Source of the DNA: Flavobacterium sp. N502536
Lineage (GTDB): Bacteria; Bacteroidota; Bacteroidia; Flavobacteriales; Flavobacteriaceae
Length of the DNA stretch: 64,000 nt
Direction: 5' to 3'
Assembly: GCF_025947345.1 (NCBI RefSeq)
Contig: NZ_CP110011.1
Span: forward strand, 4,030,001-4,094,000
Below, in pieces: positions 33,108 through 42,674 of this stretch (position 1 is its first letter; every line of letters begins with the position of its first letter). Below the pieces are notes generated by a model, which searched no databases, was not told the origin of the DNA, and worked only from the letters and a program-made list of their open reading frames with translations. Both the position numbers and the translations under genes were made by a program.

Positions 33108-35636
33108 TTATTTTTTTAATTCTTGTTTAGGAGCTTCTATGGGCTGTTTTAATGAAATCATATTCGATAGCAGTCGATAAGCACCGGCAACACCTTCGGG
33201 CAATTCTCTAAAGAAGCTTAGACCGGTGTAAATATAGTATCCTTTTCCGTAGGGAGCTACCAATAAAGCACCATTTTTAGCCGATTCGCCTTTATCGTGC
33301 GAAGAGAGAATAGGAGTGAAGGCAGGATCATACTGATCCGGATAATACAAACCTTGTTCTTGTTTCCAGCCTTCAAAATCTTTAGTACTGATTTTGTTTG
33401 GCGTATTTAAAATGGGATGATTGGGCGCCAGAAAAGTAATTTTAGCATTTTCTTCTGTAACACGATCGTTGGATATTTTTAACGGATAAGGTGCAATCTG
33501 ATCGGTAACGGTCTGGCCATACGTATTGTACTGTACGATCATGTTTTTACCGCTTTTTACAAAATTAAAAAGGATGTTTTGTTTGTGTGCCAGAGCATTT
33601 ACGGTATTGTAAGCACGTACGCCGGTCATCACCACGTTGAAGGAATCCAGTTTTTCAGGTGTGATTTCTTCCGGTTTAATGACTGTAACTTTGTACCCCA
33701 TTTGTGCTAAACTTTCCGGCACTTCGTCGCCGGCACCCATGATGTAGGCGATGGAGTCACCATTTGTTTTTAACTCAATTCGAATACATTTTGACTCCGC
33801 AGGTTTTAAGACCATCTGTTTGGTAATATGACTGTAATCAATAATAGTCTGGTCTTTATCAAAACGTTTGTTGTCGACAATAGCGATGCTTTTCGCAACC
33901 GCTTCTTCCGGATTTACAGGAGGTGTAACTTCAAAATAAAAGATCTGCTCGTTTCCTTTTTTCTCCAGGGTGAAAGGAATTTCTTTTGGAGAAACGCTCC
34001 AGCTTTTTGGTAATTCCAATTGTAAATTTCCTTTGATGCCGTCTTTTCCGGCACGTACTTTCACCGGAACCAGTTTGCTTTGTGTGCTTCCAAAAATTAA
34101 AACTTTTTCGAGAATTGAAGTCGTAACTTCGGGAACGATGTCCAGAAAATTATACATTTCACCTTTTACGCCGTCGTTATATTTGTAAATGACAGTGCGT
34201 TCAAACGGAATTTCTACTCCATTTATTTTAACATTAAAAACAACTTTTACCTGTCTGATAATATCGGGAATCCCAATGTTTTCCTGATTGGAAACGGTAT
34301 ACATTCCCTCAGTTGCTTTTTCTTTTAGCCAATAAGGCTGCGTATATTCCAGTGTAGTGGGAAGCTGAAGGGCCAAACTTATTTTTTGATCCTTATTGTT
34401 TTTCAGCAGTAGGTTTTGCGCGGTGTTTTTTTGATCCGGCAGCGAAGTCACGCTGCTCAGCTGCATTTCAATCGAAGATCGGTTAATGGCTTCCAGAGTT
34501 ACTTTTATGGTGTTTCCGGGTGTTGCCTCCTGTTCGATGGCGGCAGCTTCGAGATACAATCCGGTGCAGGAAGCGATAATGTTTTTAAGGGCAGCCGATT
34601 TTACGGTTTTCCAATGATCGTCTTCCAAGGCCTCAATCATGGCATAAGCTTTAACCAGATCCGGAATACTGGCCGATGGATTGCTGAAATCGTATTTAGC
34701 GATAATGGAAGAAATCAGATCTCCAACAGGTTTACCATTTTTAACGCGATTCCACGAAGTATCAATTCCCTCAAATAAATTAGCTTCTGTAGGACGATCT
34801 CCGTTAATAAGCTCTAAGAATTCTGTTTCGTCCCCACGGGCTCCGGTACTTCCGAAACCTTGTGATTGGTGACGGCTGCGGCTTAAAGCAGCTATTTCCT
34901 GATTTGATTTTCCAATTCCCGGATAATAAACGCCGGTTTCCAATTGAACAAAGTTTGATTTATTGGCTGCGTTAAATCGCTCCTGGCTTCCGTAAAACCA
35001 CCAGGATGTATTAAAAAACTGGCGTTTAACCTGCCACGGTTTTACATATTTTAATTGTTCCGGATATATTTTCGGATCGTTTGTGAGCTTAAAACTCTCC
35101 ACACTTAACATCGCCGAGGAGGTGTGATGCCCGTGTGTGGTACCCGGTGAGCGATGATCAAATCGGTTGATGATCACATCGGGTTGAAATTTTCGGATCG
35201 TCCACACCATATCCGCTAGTACTTTGTCTTTATTCCAGATTTCTAAAGTTTCATCAGGGGTTTTAGAGTACCCAAAATCATTTGCACGGGAGAAAAACTG
35301 CTCACCACCATCAATTTTTCGGGCTTCAATTAACTCCTGAGTTCTTATCACTCCTAATAATTCACGCAATTGCGGTCCAATTAAATTTTGCCCTCCATCG
35401 CCACGTGTCAAAGACAGATACCCTGTTCGGGCGTTTACTTCGTTGGCCATATAGGAAATTAAACGGGTGTTTTCGTCATCCGGATGTGCTGCAATGTACA
35501 ATACGGACCCCAAAAAGTTTAATTTTTTAATTTGATTGTAAATTTCGACAGAACTTGGTTTTTGTGGTTGTTGTGCAAAAGATAGCGTAGTACCTAATAA
35601 AAAAAGAAGAAGAACTTGTATCTGAATTTTTCGCAT
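33108..35636 (-). CDS. PIG-L family deacetylase, large secreted form
   Basis: An 842-residue protein with signal peptide (MRKIQIQVLLLFLLGTTLSFAQQ). The PIG-L/LmbE zinc motif AAHPDDE lies at about 49-55, with RGDGGQN, IRTQELIEAR, and the third-ligand region HGHHTSS (about 170). After the catalytic part come beta-rich domains and a C-terminal glutamine-amidotransferase-like segment (SFNVVMTGVRAYN, YGKGYYIYTGLSFFRELPEG). The family removes N-acetyl groups from sugars. The start at ATG 35636 fits the signal peptide; a -7 box TATTTTTG (35674-35667, minus) supports it. It is the first gene of a four-gene operon ending at 30848. Confidence 0.92.
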   Translation of the reverse strand: MRKIQIQVLLLFLLGTTLSFAQQPQKPSSVEIYNQIKKLNFLGSVLYIAAHPDDENTRLISYMANEVNARTGYLSLTRGDGGQNLIGPQLRELLGVIRTQELIEARKIDGGEQFFSRANDFGYSKTPDETLEIWNKDKVLADMVWTIRKFQPDVIINRFDHRSPGTTHGHHTSSAMLSVESFKLTNDPKIYPEQLKYVKPWQVKRQFFNTSWWFYGSQERFNAANKSNFVQLETGVYYPGIGKSNQEIAALSRSRHQSQGFGSTGARGDETEFLELINGDRPTEANLFEGIDTSWNRVKNGKPVGDLISSIIAKYDFSNPSASIPDLVKAYAMIEALEDDHWKTVKSAALKNIIASCTGLYLEAAAIEQEATPGNTIKVTLEAINRSSIEMQLSSVTSLPDQKNTAQNLLLKNNKDQKISLALQLPTTLEYTQPYWLKEKATEGMYTVSNQENIGIPDIIRQVKVVFNVKINGVEIPFERTVIYKYNDGVKGEMYNFLDIVPEVTTSILEKVLIFGSTQSKLVPVKVRAGKDGIKGNLQLELPKSWSVSPKEIPFTLEKKGNEQIFYFEVTPPVNPEEAVAKSIAIVDNKRFDKDQTIIDYSHITKQMVLKPAESKCIRIELKTNGDSIAYIMGAGDEVPESLAQMGYKVTVIKPEEITPEKLDSFNVVMTGVRAYNTVNALAHKQNILFNFVKSGKNMIVQYNTYGQTVTDQIAPYPLKISNDRVTEENAKITFLAPNHPILNTPNKISTKDFEGWKQEQGLYYPDQYDPAFTPILSSHDKGESAKNGALLVAPYGKGYYIYTGLSFFRELPEGVAGAYRLLSNMISLKQPIEAPKQELKK

Positions 35637-35753
35637 AGTGTGGTTAGGTGTTTTTTGATAGAAGTTCAAAAATACTAATTAAATTATTGTACAGTATTTA
35701 AATGAAATGTTAATGTTTGGTTATTGATTTCCTTTTTTAAGAAAATTAACTCC

Positions 35754-35788
35754 AAAAAAAAGCTGCCAGATTTAATCTGACAGCTTTA
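35754..35788 (-). terminator. terminator of the LVIVD lipoprotein gene
   Basis: On the minus strand AAAGCTGTCAGATT, loop AA, ATCTGGCAGCTTT with one mismatch, then T run. Confidence 0.85.
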
Positions 35789-35842
35789 AAGAAAATTGAT
35801 CTAACACCTTAGATCATGTGGTATTTCTTAGGATTACAGCAC

Positions 35843-37480
35843 TTATTTCAACTTGTTTTCTGTGTCTTTATAGTTTCCTGTAATGGTGACATTACTGTTC
35901 TTCGTTACTTTTCCATAAATCGTAATAGAAGAGTTGTTTCCTGTGAAATGGATTTTCGCACCACTATTTAATCTTAAATCTCCCCAAATCACTACAGTAC
36001 CTTCAATTTGTAATACGGCGTTACTGTTAATGATAAATTCTGTTGGGTTAGACTGTTGGTATTTCCCCTGAGACAGCGTTCCGCTCATATTAAAAGTTCC
36101 TCCGCTATTTAAAGTCAGACTATTTTGAATGGTAAGCGAACCACAATGTGTTAATACTGCTCCCGAATTAACAATAGCAGTGTTAATGGCTGTAGCACCC
36201 GAATAAGATTTCACTTCATTTGAATTTAAAATCAGGTTTTGTCCCTGATTGTAAGTTCCGTATCCGGTACATCCGGCGAAAGTTGTATTTGGTTTTTCCA
36301 TCTTGATGATTTTCAAACCACCTTTTCCGCTCGCCACATAAATAAAATCACCGCTGGATTTTACATAGTTAGACGAACCTAAGATATCAACGGTTCCCAG
36401 TAAACTTAGTTGTGAACCTGTTTTGTATACATTTAAACCTGCAGCACCATTGGCTACAAAGGCATATCCGTCATTTACAGATACGGCATTGGTTACATTT
36501 TCTTCACCGGCAGTTGCAAGTGAGATGGTTTGCAGTTTAGAACCGCTATTAAGGTCGTAAACACCTAAACCGTTATATCCTTCTGATACTAATAATTTGG
36601 TACCATCAAAATCCATTGTTCTTTTTGAAGCTTTTACATCTGTTGTGGTTGTAAAGCTTTTTAGCAGATTAAGGGTAGATTCATTGTAAATATTTACTCC
36701 TTTTGTACCACTCAAAGTCACAACTTTATCTCCGCTGATCGCTACAGAACGTAAATCTTCTATTGCAACTTTGCCTGAAACAACTTTGGAAGTCGTATTG
36801 ATTTTAAATAAATTTCCCTGATCTCCGGTTACGGCAAAATAAGAGCCTGAATTTGAAGCAATGTCAGTAGTTACTTGACCTTCAAGATTAGTTATGGTAT
36901 ATTTATCAGTCAGCATACCTGAATTTAACGTCATGTTAATTACAACCGCTGGACTTGTTAGTGTCGGATTTTTATCAACATCTGCCGCAGCGCCAATAAT
37001 TAAACTGCCATTGGAATAGCTTAATGATGTAATATCAGTGTTTGCGATCAATGCAGACGTAATCAGTTTTGGTTTGTACGGATCAGAGACATCGATAACA
37101 TCAATAGCTCCCGAATAGGCTTCACCACTCATGGTGTAAGCAACATATGCATAGTTTCCGTTTACCGCAACATGATTGGCCTGTAACGTTCTTCCGTTGT
37201 TATCTTTTGGTGGATTGATCTCGGCAATTTGTACTAATGGTAAATCAGTCGCAGAAGATGGATTGCTTTTTGAAAATTTAGCTGTTGATGCAGATGAACC
37301 AGTGATGGAGATTACTCCCGAATTGGTATAATCAAGTCTCTTGCTTAAAGCGGCAACATCGCTATTGATTTCGATGTTGTTATTTTTAGCCTGATCATTC
37401 GTAGCGGAGTCTTCGTGATTGGTACAAAATGTCAAAAGGGACAACGCTAATAATGAAAATAAATAAACTCTCTTCTTCAT
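35843..37480 (-). CDS. LVIVD-type beta-propeller lipoprotein
   Basis: A 545-residue protein with lipoprotein signal (MKKRVYLFSLLALSLLTFCT; Cys 19). The middle (about 75-400) is a propeller of LVIVD-like repeats, for example HVAVNGNYAYVAYTMSGEAY, GAIDVIDVSDPYKPKLI and AFVANGAAGLNVYK. The last 130 residues form a beta-helix-like Asn/Ser-rich stretch (NLILNSNEVKSYSGATAINT, AVLQIEGTVVIWGDLRLNSG) with right-handed solenoid character. It is likely anchored in the outer membrane. A -7 box TAATTTTG lies at 37517-37510 (minus). Ligand unknown. Confidence 0.85.
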   Translation of the reverse strand: MKKRVYLFSLLALSLLTFCTNHEDSATNDQAKNNNIEINSDVAALSKRLDYTNSGVISITGSSASTAKFSKSNPSSATDLPLVQIAEINPPKDNNGRTLQANHVAVNGNYAYVAYTMSGEAYSGAIDVIDVSDPYKPKLITSALIANTDITSLSYSNGSLIIGAAADVDKNPTLTSPAVVINMTLNSGMLTDKYTITNLEGQVTTDIASNSGSYFAVTGDQGNLFKINTTSKVVSGKVAIEDLRSVAISGDKVVTLSGTKGVNIYNESTLNLLKSFTTTTDVKASKRTMDFDGTKLLVSEGYNGLGVYDLNSGSKLQTISLATAGEENVTNAVSVNDGYAFVANGAAGLNVYKTGSQLSLLGTVDILGSSNYVKSSGDFIYVASGKGGLKIIKMEKPNTTFAGCTGYGTYNQGQNLILNSNEVKSYSGATAINTAIVNSGAVLTHCGSLTIQNSLTLNSGGTFNMSGTLSQGKYQQSNPTEFIINSNAVLQIEGTVVIWGDLRLNSGAKIHFTGNNSSITIYGKVTKNSNVTITGNYKDTENKLK

Positions 37481-37640
37481 AAACTCTGTTTTTTAGTTTA
37501 AATTTCGTGCAAAATTACGATTTTTTAATACATTTTTAAAAACGGTTAGGAATACTTTAACTTTTTCAATCGTTTTAGTGATTATTTTTAAATTATATTC
37601 AATAAATTAACTTTTTCCTTATTTAGTATGCATGCATAAA

Positions 37641-37670
37641 AAAAGAGTATCATGATTTTGATACTCTTTT
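37641..37670 (-). terminator. terminator of the Asp/His-tail protein gene
   Basis: AAAGAGTATCA (37642-37652), loop TGATTT, TGATACTCTTT (37659-37669), with A and T flanks on both sides. Confidence 0.85.
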
Positions 37671-37698
37671 GTGTTGAAAATTAATGATTTAGCAAATA

Positions 37699-38223
37699 TT
37701 AGCCTCTTCTGCGGCCGTAGTGACCATCGTGATCATCATGATCGTCATCGTCATCATCGTCTCTGTCGTGTTTGTTACGCTTTTTATCATAGTGTTTATG
37801 GTTTCTGCGCTCATAACGATCGTCATTGTATCCATAAGCTGGTCTTGGTTTGTAACATCTTTGCGGTGCACCATGATATCCTTTGTAATACTTTACCCTA
37901 TGACGATCAAAGTAAGTATAAGGTGTTCTGCCGTGGTAATCGTTTAAAACTACTTTGTAACCTCCGTACAAATCATAGTTTCTATATTGTCTTGGCAAGT
38001 AATTTGTTCTAACCCATCTTCCTCCTCCAAAATAGATAAACTGGGAAGCTCTTACATCATAATAAGCTTCGATATCGGGTAAATAATAGTACTCCATTTC
38101 TGCATATCCCGCAGGTCCCCAAGCCGGAGGGCTTCCGATGTTCACATTTATAGATACCTGCGCTTGCGTGGCATTTGCAACCAGGAGAAATAATCCTGCG
38201 ATTGCTAATTTTATTGTTTTCAT
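37699..38223 (-). CDS. secreted protein with Asp/His/Arg-rich tail
   Basis: A 174-residue protein of unknown family. A signal peptide (MKTIKLAIAGLFLLVANATQAQ) precedes SINVNIGSPPAWGPAGY and a Tyr/Gly/Arg-rich middle (YYYLPDIEAYYDVRASQFIY, GGGRWVR). Related Tyr-rich secreted proteins are frequent in Bacteroidota. The final 45 residues are very charged: YERRNHKHYDKKRNKHDRDD followed by more Asp and His (HDDHDGHYGRRRG). This tail could bind metal or acidic polymers. The GAT/GAC-rich coding explains open antisense frames here. Confidence 0.85.
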   Translation of the reverse strand: MKTIKLAIAGLFLLVANATQAQVSINVNIGSPPAWGPAGYAEMEYYYLPDIEAYYDVRASQFIYFGGGRWVRTNYLPRQYRNYDLYGGYKVVLNDYHGRTPYTYFDRHRVKYYKGYHGAPQRCYKPRPAYGYNDDRYERRNHKHYDKKRNKHDRDDDDDDDHDDHDGHYGRRRG

Positions 38224-38425
38224 TTTTCTAATTTTAAAGTTATGGTTGATCCTGTTTAGGGATATTCATATACTGTGCCAAAAATTAAAGCACTATGCAT
38301 TTCATCGGATAAATTATGCATTTTAACGATTTTGCAAAACAAGAAAGTTTGCTAATCTTTTGGTAGTGAAGTAGTTTTGTATTTTTTGTTTTTTGAAAAA
38401 AAAAGTGAAATAAAATGTATTTCCA

Positions 38426-40252
38426 TTATTTATATTCCACAATCCTTGGTTTGGCTAGCTCAAAGTTTTGCAAACCAAAATCACTGGTCTCAAAAGTATT
38501 CGTTTTAAAAACACTATCTCCCTGATAAGGAATGGTGGGGTAGTAGGAGAGCGAAAGCTGAAAGGAACTGAATACCAGATAATCATTGCTGATCAGCAAA
38601 CCTAAAGTCACTTTTTGGTAGCCTTTATTTCTTCCTATAGCATCATTTGGATTTCCGAGTACCGCAACCGAGTAATTAAAGAACGGATTTAGACGAAATC
38701 CCCAAAGCGCATAAGGAGAATAGGTTTGTGTTTGAAGCGACAAAACCATTTTATTTGTACCGTATAAAGCGGTATTGAACCCGGCTAAACCATTTTGATT
38801 ATTAATATTAAGTTGATCCCCGATGATATTTTCCCGATTGGCACCAATAACCACAATTGGGTTCACAAATTGACGCAGTTTCCAGTTTCCAATACTGAAT
38901 AGTTTTGTAAAATAAGTAGATTCAAATGAAAAGGCTGTTTGATACGTTTTTGAATCATGAAAAAACGTACCCACCTCAAAATTCATACTTAAAAACCCCC
39001 AACGATAGTAATTACCAAACGAAAACTGACCTCCGGCATAAGGTCTCCATTGGGCATTTTTGTACTGATAACCTAATGTAATCCCATAAATTCTTCCAAT
39101 GGGAACGTCTTCAGTCTGACCATTTCTGAAAATATAGTTGTCTTTTATAAATTTACGTCGGTTTAGACCTATTCCGCTTAAAAACAGCTTTTCATCTGAA
39201 TAAAAATGGGTAGGATCATAGAGATCAGCGGGAGCATCGGTGTAGTTGACGTTCAGGAAACGTGCGGTTGCCACCAAATTGGTTATGCCATTTTCATCTT
39301 CAAATACTTTACTGGCATGTCCTGCCCAGAAATCCTGAAAGTTATTCTTAAAGGGCTGAAAGGCATAAGACTTATCGGGTGCTTGCAGACTGTCTTTTCT
39401 GTAGTTTTGGCCTGTAGAAACACCGCCTGCCCATTTGGTCAAAGGGGAATAAAAGAGGCGTTCAACGTTGATGCTTTTGCTGTAATTATTGTCAATATCG
39501 ATCTTATAGAACAAGGTGGTTCCTATATAAGTGTTTTTGATGTTAGGAATGGTATAGGTTGCTTCATTTGCAGTCCGGCCATCATTAAATCTGCTGGTAT
39601 GTTTGTATTCCAGCTGCTGTCCCCATCCAAAAAAGTCTTTTTCTTTAATACCAAAAGAAACCTGATTGCTCGAGATCGCAAATTTAGGAATCGTACTCCA
39701 GGAGTCCAGAACCCTAATCGTTACATCAACTGAATCGGAAGCCATTCCCGCCACTTTATTCGTGATTCGTACAGCTGTCACATATCTTTGAGATCGTATC
39801 AAACGTTCAGATTCCTGTACCTTGTAAGTGTCGTAGGGGGTGTTTTTTTTAAAAAGGAGCAGGTTGTAGATTGCAATTTTCTTGGTTTTTAAATGCAGTC
39901 GGTTTCCTGTTCGTTCGCCCCAGTTTTTAGGTACCTGAGTGGTGTCTGTAAGCGAGTGTCCAAAAGGATCCAGTGTAATAATGTTGATGTTACGAATTAT
40001 TTTTCCGCTAAAATCAGTAGTGTCATTTTGCACCAGAATTTCTTTTTTTTGAGGCCTGTTTCCTCTGAAGAATAATTTGTGCAGGGTTTGTGTAAATTTG
40101 TTCTTCTTCGAATAGTTTTTGATTTTCTGATAGACTTCGGTGCTGTCCTTTTTTTCTTTGGGCTTTTTTTGAGGTGGAGCGACCTGAGCATAAGTGCCTT
40201 GTAAACAAAAGCATAATAAAATAAAGACTGCTATTTTTCTGATTACGGACAT
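38426..40252 (-). CDS. outer-membrane protein with POTRA-like and beta-barrel parts
   Basis: A 608-residue protein. Signal peptide ends ...CLQGTYAQ; a Lys-rich linker follows; then a region with POTRA-like features (GKIIRNINIITLDPFG, LLLFKKNTPYDTYKVQESER, LIRSQRYVTAVRI; about 85-190) like that of BamA/Omp85 proteins. The remainder is a beta-barrel of alternating aromatic strands (GITLGYQYKNAQWRPYAGG, FSSFQLSLSYYPTIPY). The C-terminus is a polar VEYK rather than the classic Phe end. I recognise the general Omp85/ShlB-like style but not the specific family. Role in envelope assembly or lipid traffic is possible. Confidence 0.75.
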   Translation of the reverse strand: MSVIRKIAVFILLCFCLQGTYAQVAPPQKKPKEKKDSTEVYQKIKNYSKKNKFTQTLHKLFFRGNRPQKKEILVQNDTTDFSGKIIRNINIITLDPFGHSLTDTTQVPKNWGERTGNRLHLKTKKIAIYNLLLFKKNTPYDTYKVQESERLIRSQRYVTAVRITNKVAGMASDSVDVTIRVLDSWSTIPKFAISSNQVSFGIKEKDFFGWGQQLEYKHTSRFNDGRTANEATYTIPNIKNTYIGTTLFYKIDIDNNYSKSINVERLFYSPLTKWAGGVSTGQNYRKDSLQAPDKSYAFQPFKNNFQDFWAGHASKVFEDENGITNLVATARFLNVNYTDAPADLYDPTHFYSDEKLFLSGIGLNRRKFIKDNYIFRNGQTEDVPIGRIYGITLGYQYKNAQWRPYAGGQFSFGNYYRWGFLSMNFEVGTFFHDSKTYQTAFSFESTYFTKLFSIGNWKLRQFVNPIVVIGANRENIIGDQLNINNQNGLAGFNTALYGTNKMVLSLQTQTYSPYALWGFRLNPFFNYSVAVLGNPNDAIGRNKGYQKVTLGLLISNDYLVFSSFQLSLSYYPTIPYQGDSVFKTNTFETSDFGLQNFELAKPRIVEYK

Positions 40253-40337
40253 TATATAATTTTTGACTGGCTTAAAGGTCGATTTGGAGTTGAATATAAG
40301 AAATTATTGCGATTCTATTCTGAATTTACAGTACTAT

Positions 40338-41438
40338 TTAATTTTCGACCTTTAGTTTTCGGATTCTCCAGCTGAATTTTTTAGGCATATGATTGCCCAT
40401 CAGGTACCCCCAGGGCGCTAAGGATTCAATTCTTTCGAATATAATTTTTAGAATGGCTAAAAGCGGAATGGCCAAAAACATTCCCGAAATTCCGGCAGCG
40501 GCACCTCCAATAATAATTCCCATAATCGAAACGAAGGCATTAATTTCAACTTTCGAATTGATAATCAAGGGTACAAGTATATTGTTGTCAATCAACTGCA
40601 CGATAATGTTTACAATCAGAATTCCAAGAATAATAGAGTTTTCGGGTGTTCCTGTTAACGATGCAACTACTGTGATGATACCAGCGATTAAGATACCAAT
40701 GTAAGGTATCATGTTTAAAATTCCGGTAATCAATCCCAATAAAATAAAGTATTTAACCCCAATGATCCACAGCCCTAAACTTGTCAGTATAGAAACGACT
40801 ATCATTTCAAAAATCAGACTGACTATATAATTATTAATCGAAACTTTTATTTGTGAAAGAATGTCTTTTAAAATCGCATGATCTTCATTAGGGACTAATT
40901 TAGCGAGGAAAAGAATAAAATGATCTTTATACAGTAGAAACAAAAAAGTATAAATAGGGATGATGGTGCAATCTAACAGCAGATCGGTTATAGAGATAAT
41001 AGCAGAGCCTATGGAGCTTTTTCCATTTTGAACCGAGTCTTTGGCTACATTATCGAGGTATTTTTTTTGTTCGCCGATGCTGACGTGAAAATGATCTTTT
41101 ATAAATTTATGAATGTCGGTAATAAAAGCGTTTGCATTTTTCTTTATCGCATCAAAATCGTTGGCGATATCACTAATCTGATAAGAAATAAAAACTAAGA
41201 TGCCAACAATGCACAAAGCAAAAAGCAGAATACAAGCCGCGGCAGCAAGGTGTCTGGGAAATTTTAATCGGGAATGCAAAAAAGTAAAAATCGGGACCAG
41301 TAAGACCGCAAATAAAAATGCCAGTAAGACAGGAGTAATAATATCTTTTCCAATACAAAAAATAAAGGCAAAGCTTATAAAACTTACCAGAATGAAAGCA
41401 AGTTTAGCATAAAAAGGCAATTTTACGGAGCGATTCAT
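40338..41438 (-). CDS. AI-2E family transporter (PerM-like)
   Basis: A 366-residue membrane protein with the family words LLAFLFAVLLVPIFTFL, the long amphipathic central region, LGLITGILNMIPYIGILIAG, and a final GGAAAGISGMFLAIPLLAILKI. About seven to eight membrane segments. AI-2E proteins were named for autoinducer export, but many are general or sodium/proton antiporters, so the substrate is not implied. Single gene; no clear operon partner, 85 bp from the upstream outer-membrane gene's start on the same strand. Confidence 0.93.
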   Translation of the reverse strand: MNRSVKLPFYAKLAFILVSFISFAFIFCIGKDIITPVLLAFLFAVLLVPIFTFLHSRLKFPRHLAAAACILLFALCIVGILVFISYQISDIANDFDAIKKNANAFITDIHKFIKDHFHVSIGEQKKYLDNVAKDSVQNGKSSIGSAIISITDLLLDCTIIPIYTFLFLLYKDHFILFLAKLVPNEDHAILKDILSQIKVSINNYIVSLIFEMIVVSILTSLGLWIIGVKYFILLGLITGILNMIPYIGILIAGIITVVASLTGTPENSIILGILIVNIIVQLIDNNILVPLIINSKVEINAFVSIMGIIIGGAAAGISGMFLAIPLLAILKIIFERIESLAPWGYLMGNHMPKKFSWRIRKLKVEN

Positions 41439-41548
41439 TGTTGCGGGAATTAAATAAAAACTAAAATTTAGTACAACAAATATTATATTTTATTACCAAT
41501 AATACGTTTTACCTTTTTAGCAATACGTTATAAAATTCCCATTCTTAT

Positions 41549-42079
41549 TTAATCAAAGAACTCTTTTTCTTCGTATTGTACCGGCATGATAGAGATCCCT
41601 TTTTGCAGCAATAAGTTATTTGGAAAAATAATTTTTTCACCGTCTTTTGTTTTCAGATTAACATGAAAGGCGCTTATATCCTCAATTTCGGCTTCGATCG
41701 GAAAGTCTTTATCGTGAATTTTGATGGTATCTCCAATTCGGAAAGGAAAGGAGAAAAACAAAATCATTCCTGAAGTTATATTGCTCAGAATGGACCATTG
41801 CGCAAACATAGCCACTCCAATAACTGTAGCAATAGAAGAAACGGTTATGAAAATATCTTTGGTTTCAACACCCCAAATTACAATTAAGCTAATCAGAACC
41901 AGTATGTTCATAAGTAAATGAATGTACTTGATGACCAAATTGGTCCGATGTTCTAATAACTGACTTGTGCTGGCATAACGGCGAATTAGTTTCGCAACGA
42001 TAATGCGCAAGACTACAAGAATAAAAAGTAGAATTACGGTGGTTAAGATTTCCTCGCTATATTCTTTAAAAGAAAACAT
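41549..42079 (-). CDS. small-conductance mechanosensitive channel, short MscS form
   Basis: A 176-residue protein with membrane segments near 12-30, 48-70 and the pore helix around 75-110 (VSSIATVIGVAMFAQWSILS, NITSGMILFF), then the beta domain (PFRIGDTIKI, PIEAEIEDISAFHVNLKTKD, FPNNLLLQKGI). The C-terminal cage domain of E. coli MscS (286 residues) is missing, so this is a minimal form; it ends in a charged EEKEFFD. It relieves osmotic down-shock in the family. It is 10 bp behind maf and is the last gene of the DUF2520-kdsC-ubiA-maf-mscS unit. Confidence 0.92.
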   Translation of the reverse strand: MFSFKEYSEEILTTVILLFILVVLRIIVAKLIRRYASTSQLLEHRTNLVIKYIHLLMNILVLISLIVIWGVETKDIFITVSSIATVIGVAMFAQWSILSNITSGMILFFSFPFRIGDTIKIHDKDFPIEAEIEDISAFHVNLKTKDGEKIIFPNNLLLQKGISIMPVQYEEKEFFD

Positions 42080-42089
42080 AAATAAAATT

Positions 42090-42674
42090 TTACACTAAAG
42101 TACTCAAATATTCATAAACTTTTGCGGTCGGCAATCCCATAACATTGGTATAAGAGCCTTCTACTTTTGCAACTGCCATAAAACCAAACCATTCCTGAAT
42201 ACCATAAGCTCCGGCTTTGTCATAAGGTTTGTAATTTTGGATGTAATACAAAATAGCCTCATCAGATAAATCATTGAAAGTAACCTTTGTAATATCGTTC
42301 AATAGCGTTGAAGAATGGTTTGTTTTAAAGCAAACCGATGTTATTACTTCATGGGTTGTATTGGATAGCGATCGGATCATTTTAAAGGCTTCTTCAGCAT
42401 CTTTTGGTTTGCCTAATGCTTTATTCTGATGCCATACAATAGTATCGCTGGTTACTAAAATTTCATTTTCGTTAAGTTCGCCCTCAAATGCATTGGCTTT
42501 TAGTTTTGCCAGATAATCGGTTATTTCGACTGCTTTTAATTCAGGTGGGTAGATCTCCTCAATGTCTTTTAACCTAATTTCGAAGTCAAGATCGAGGTCC
42601 TTAAAAAACTGTTGCCTGCGAGGCGATCCGGAGGCCAGTATTAAAGTATATTTTTTTAGTTTTTCTTTAAGCAT
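42090..42674 (-). CDS. maf: Maf family nucleotide pyrophosphatase
   Basis: A 194-residue Maf protein: ILASGSPRRQQFF (about 12-24), VTSDTIVWHQNKALGKP (catalytic Asp and Lys) and KAGAYGIQEW near the C-terminus. Maf proteins hydrolyse modified or canonical nucleoside triphosphates such as dTTP and UTP. The DxY variant motif (YDKAGAYGIQ) fits the YhdE group. Its start overlaps the ubiA-type gene's end by 8 bp, indicating translational coupling in the same operon. Confidence 0.95.
   Translation of the reverse strand: MLKEKLKKYTLILASGSPRRQQFFKDLDLDFEIRLKDIEEIYPPELKAVEITDYLAKLKANAFEGELNENEILVTSDTIVWHQNKALGKPKDAEEAFKMIRSLSNTTHEVITSVCFKTNHSSTLLNDITKVTFNDLSDEAILYYIQNYKPYDKAGAYGIQEWFGFMAVAKVEGSYTNVMGLPTAKVYEYLSTLV

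Noticed and set aside
37671..38012. Plus-strand frames opposite the Asp/His-tail protein
   Set aside because: They arise because GAT/GAC and CAT codons read as ATC/GTC and ATG in antisense; the products are low-complexity mirrors.
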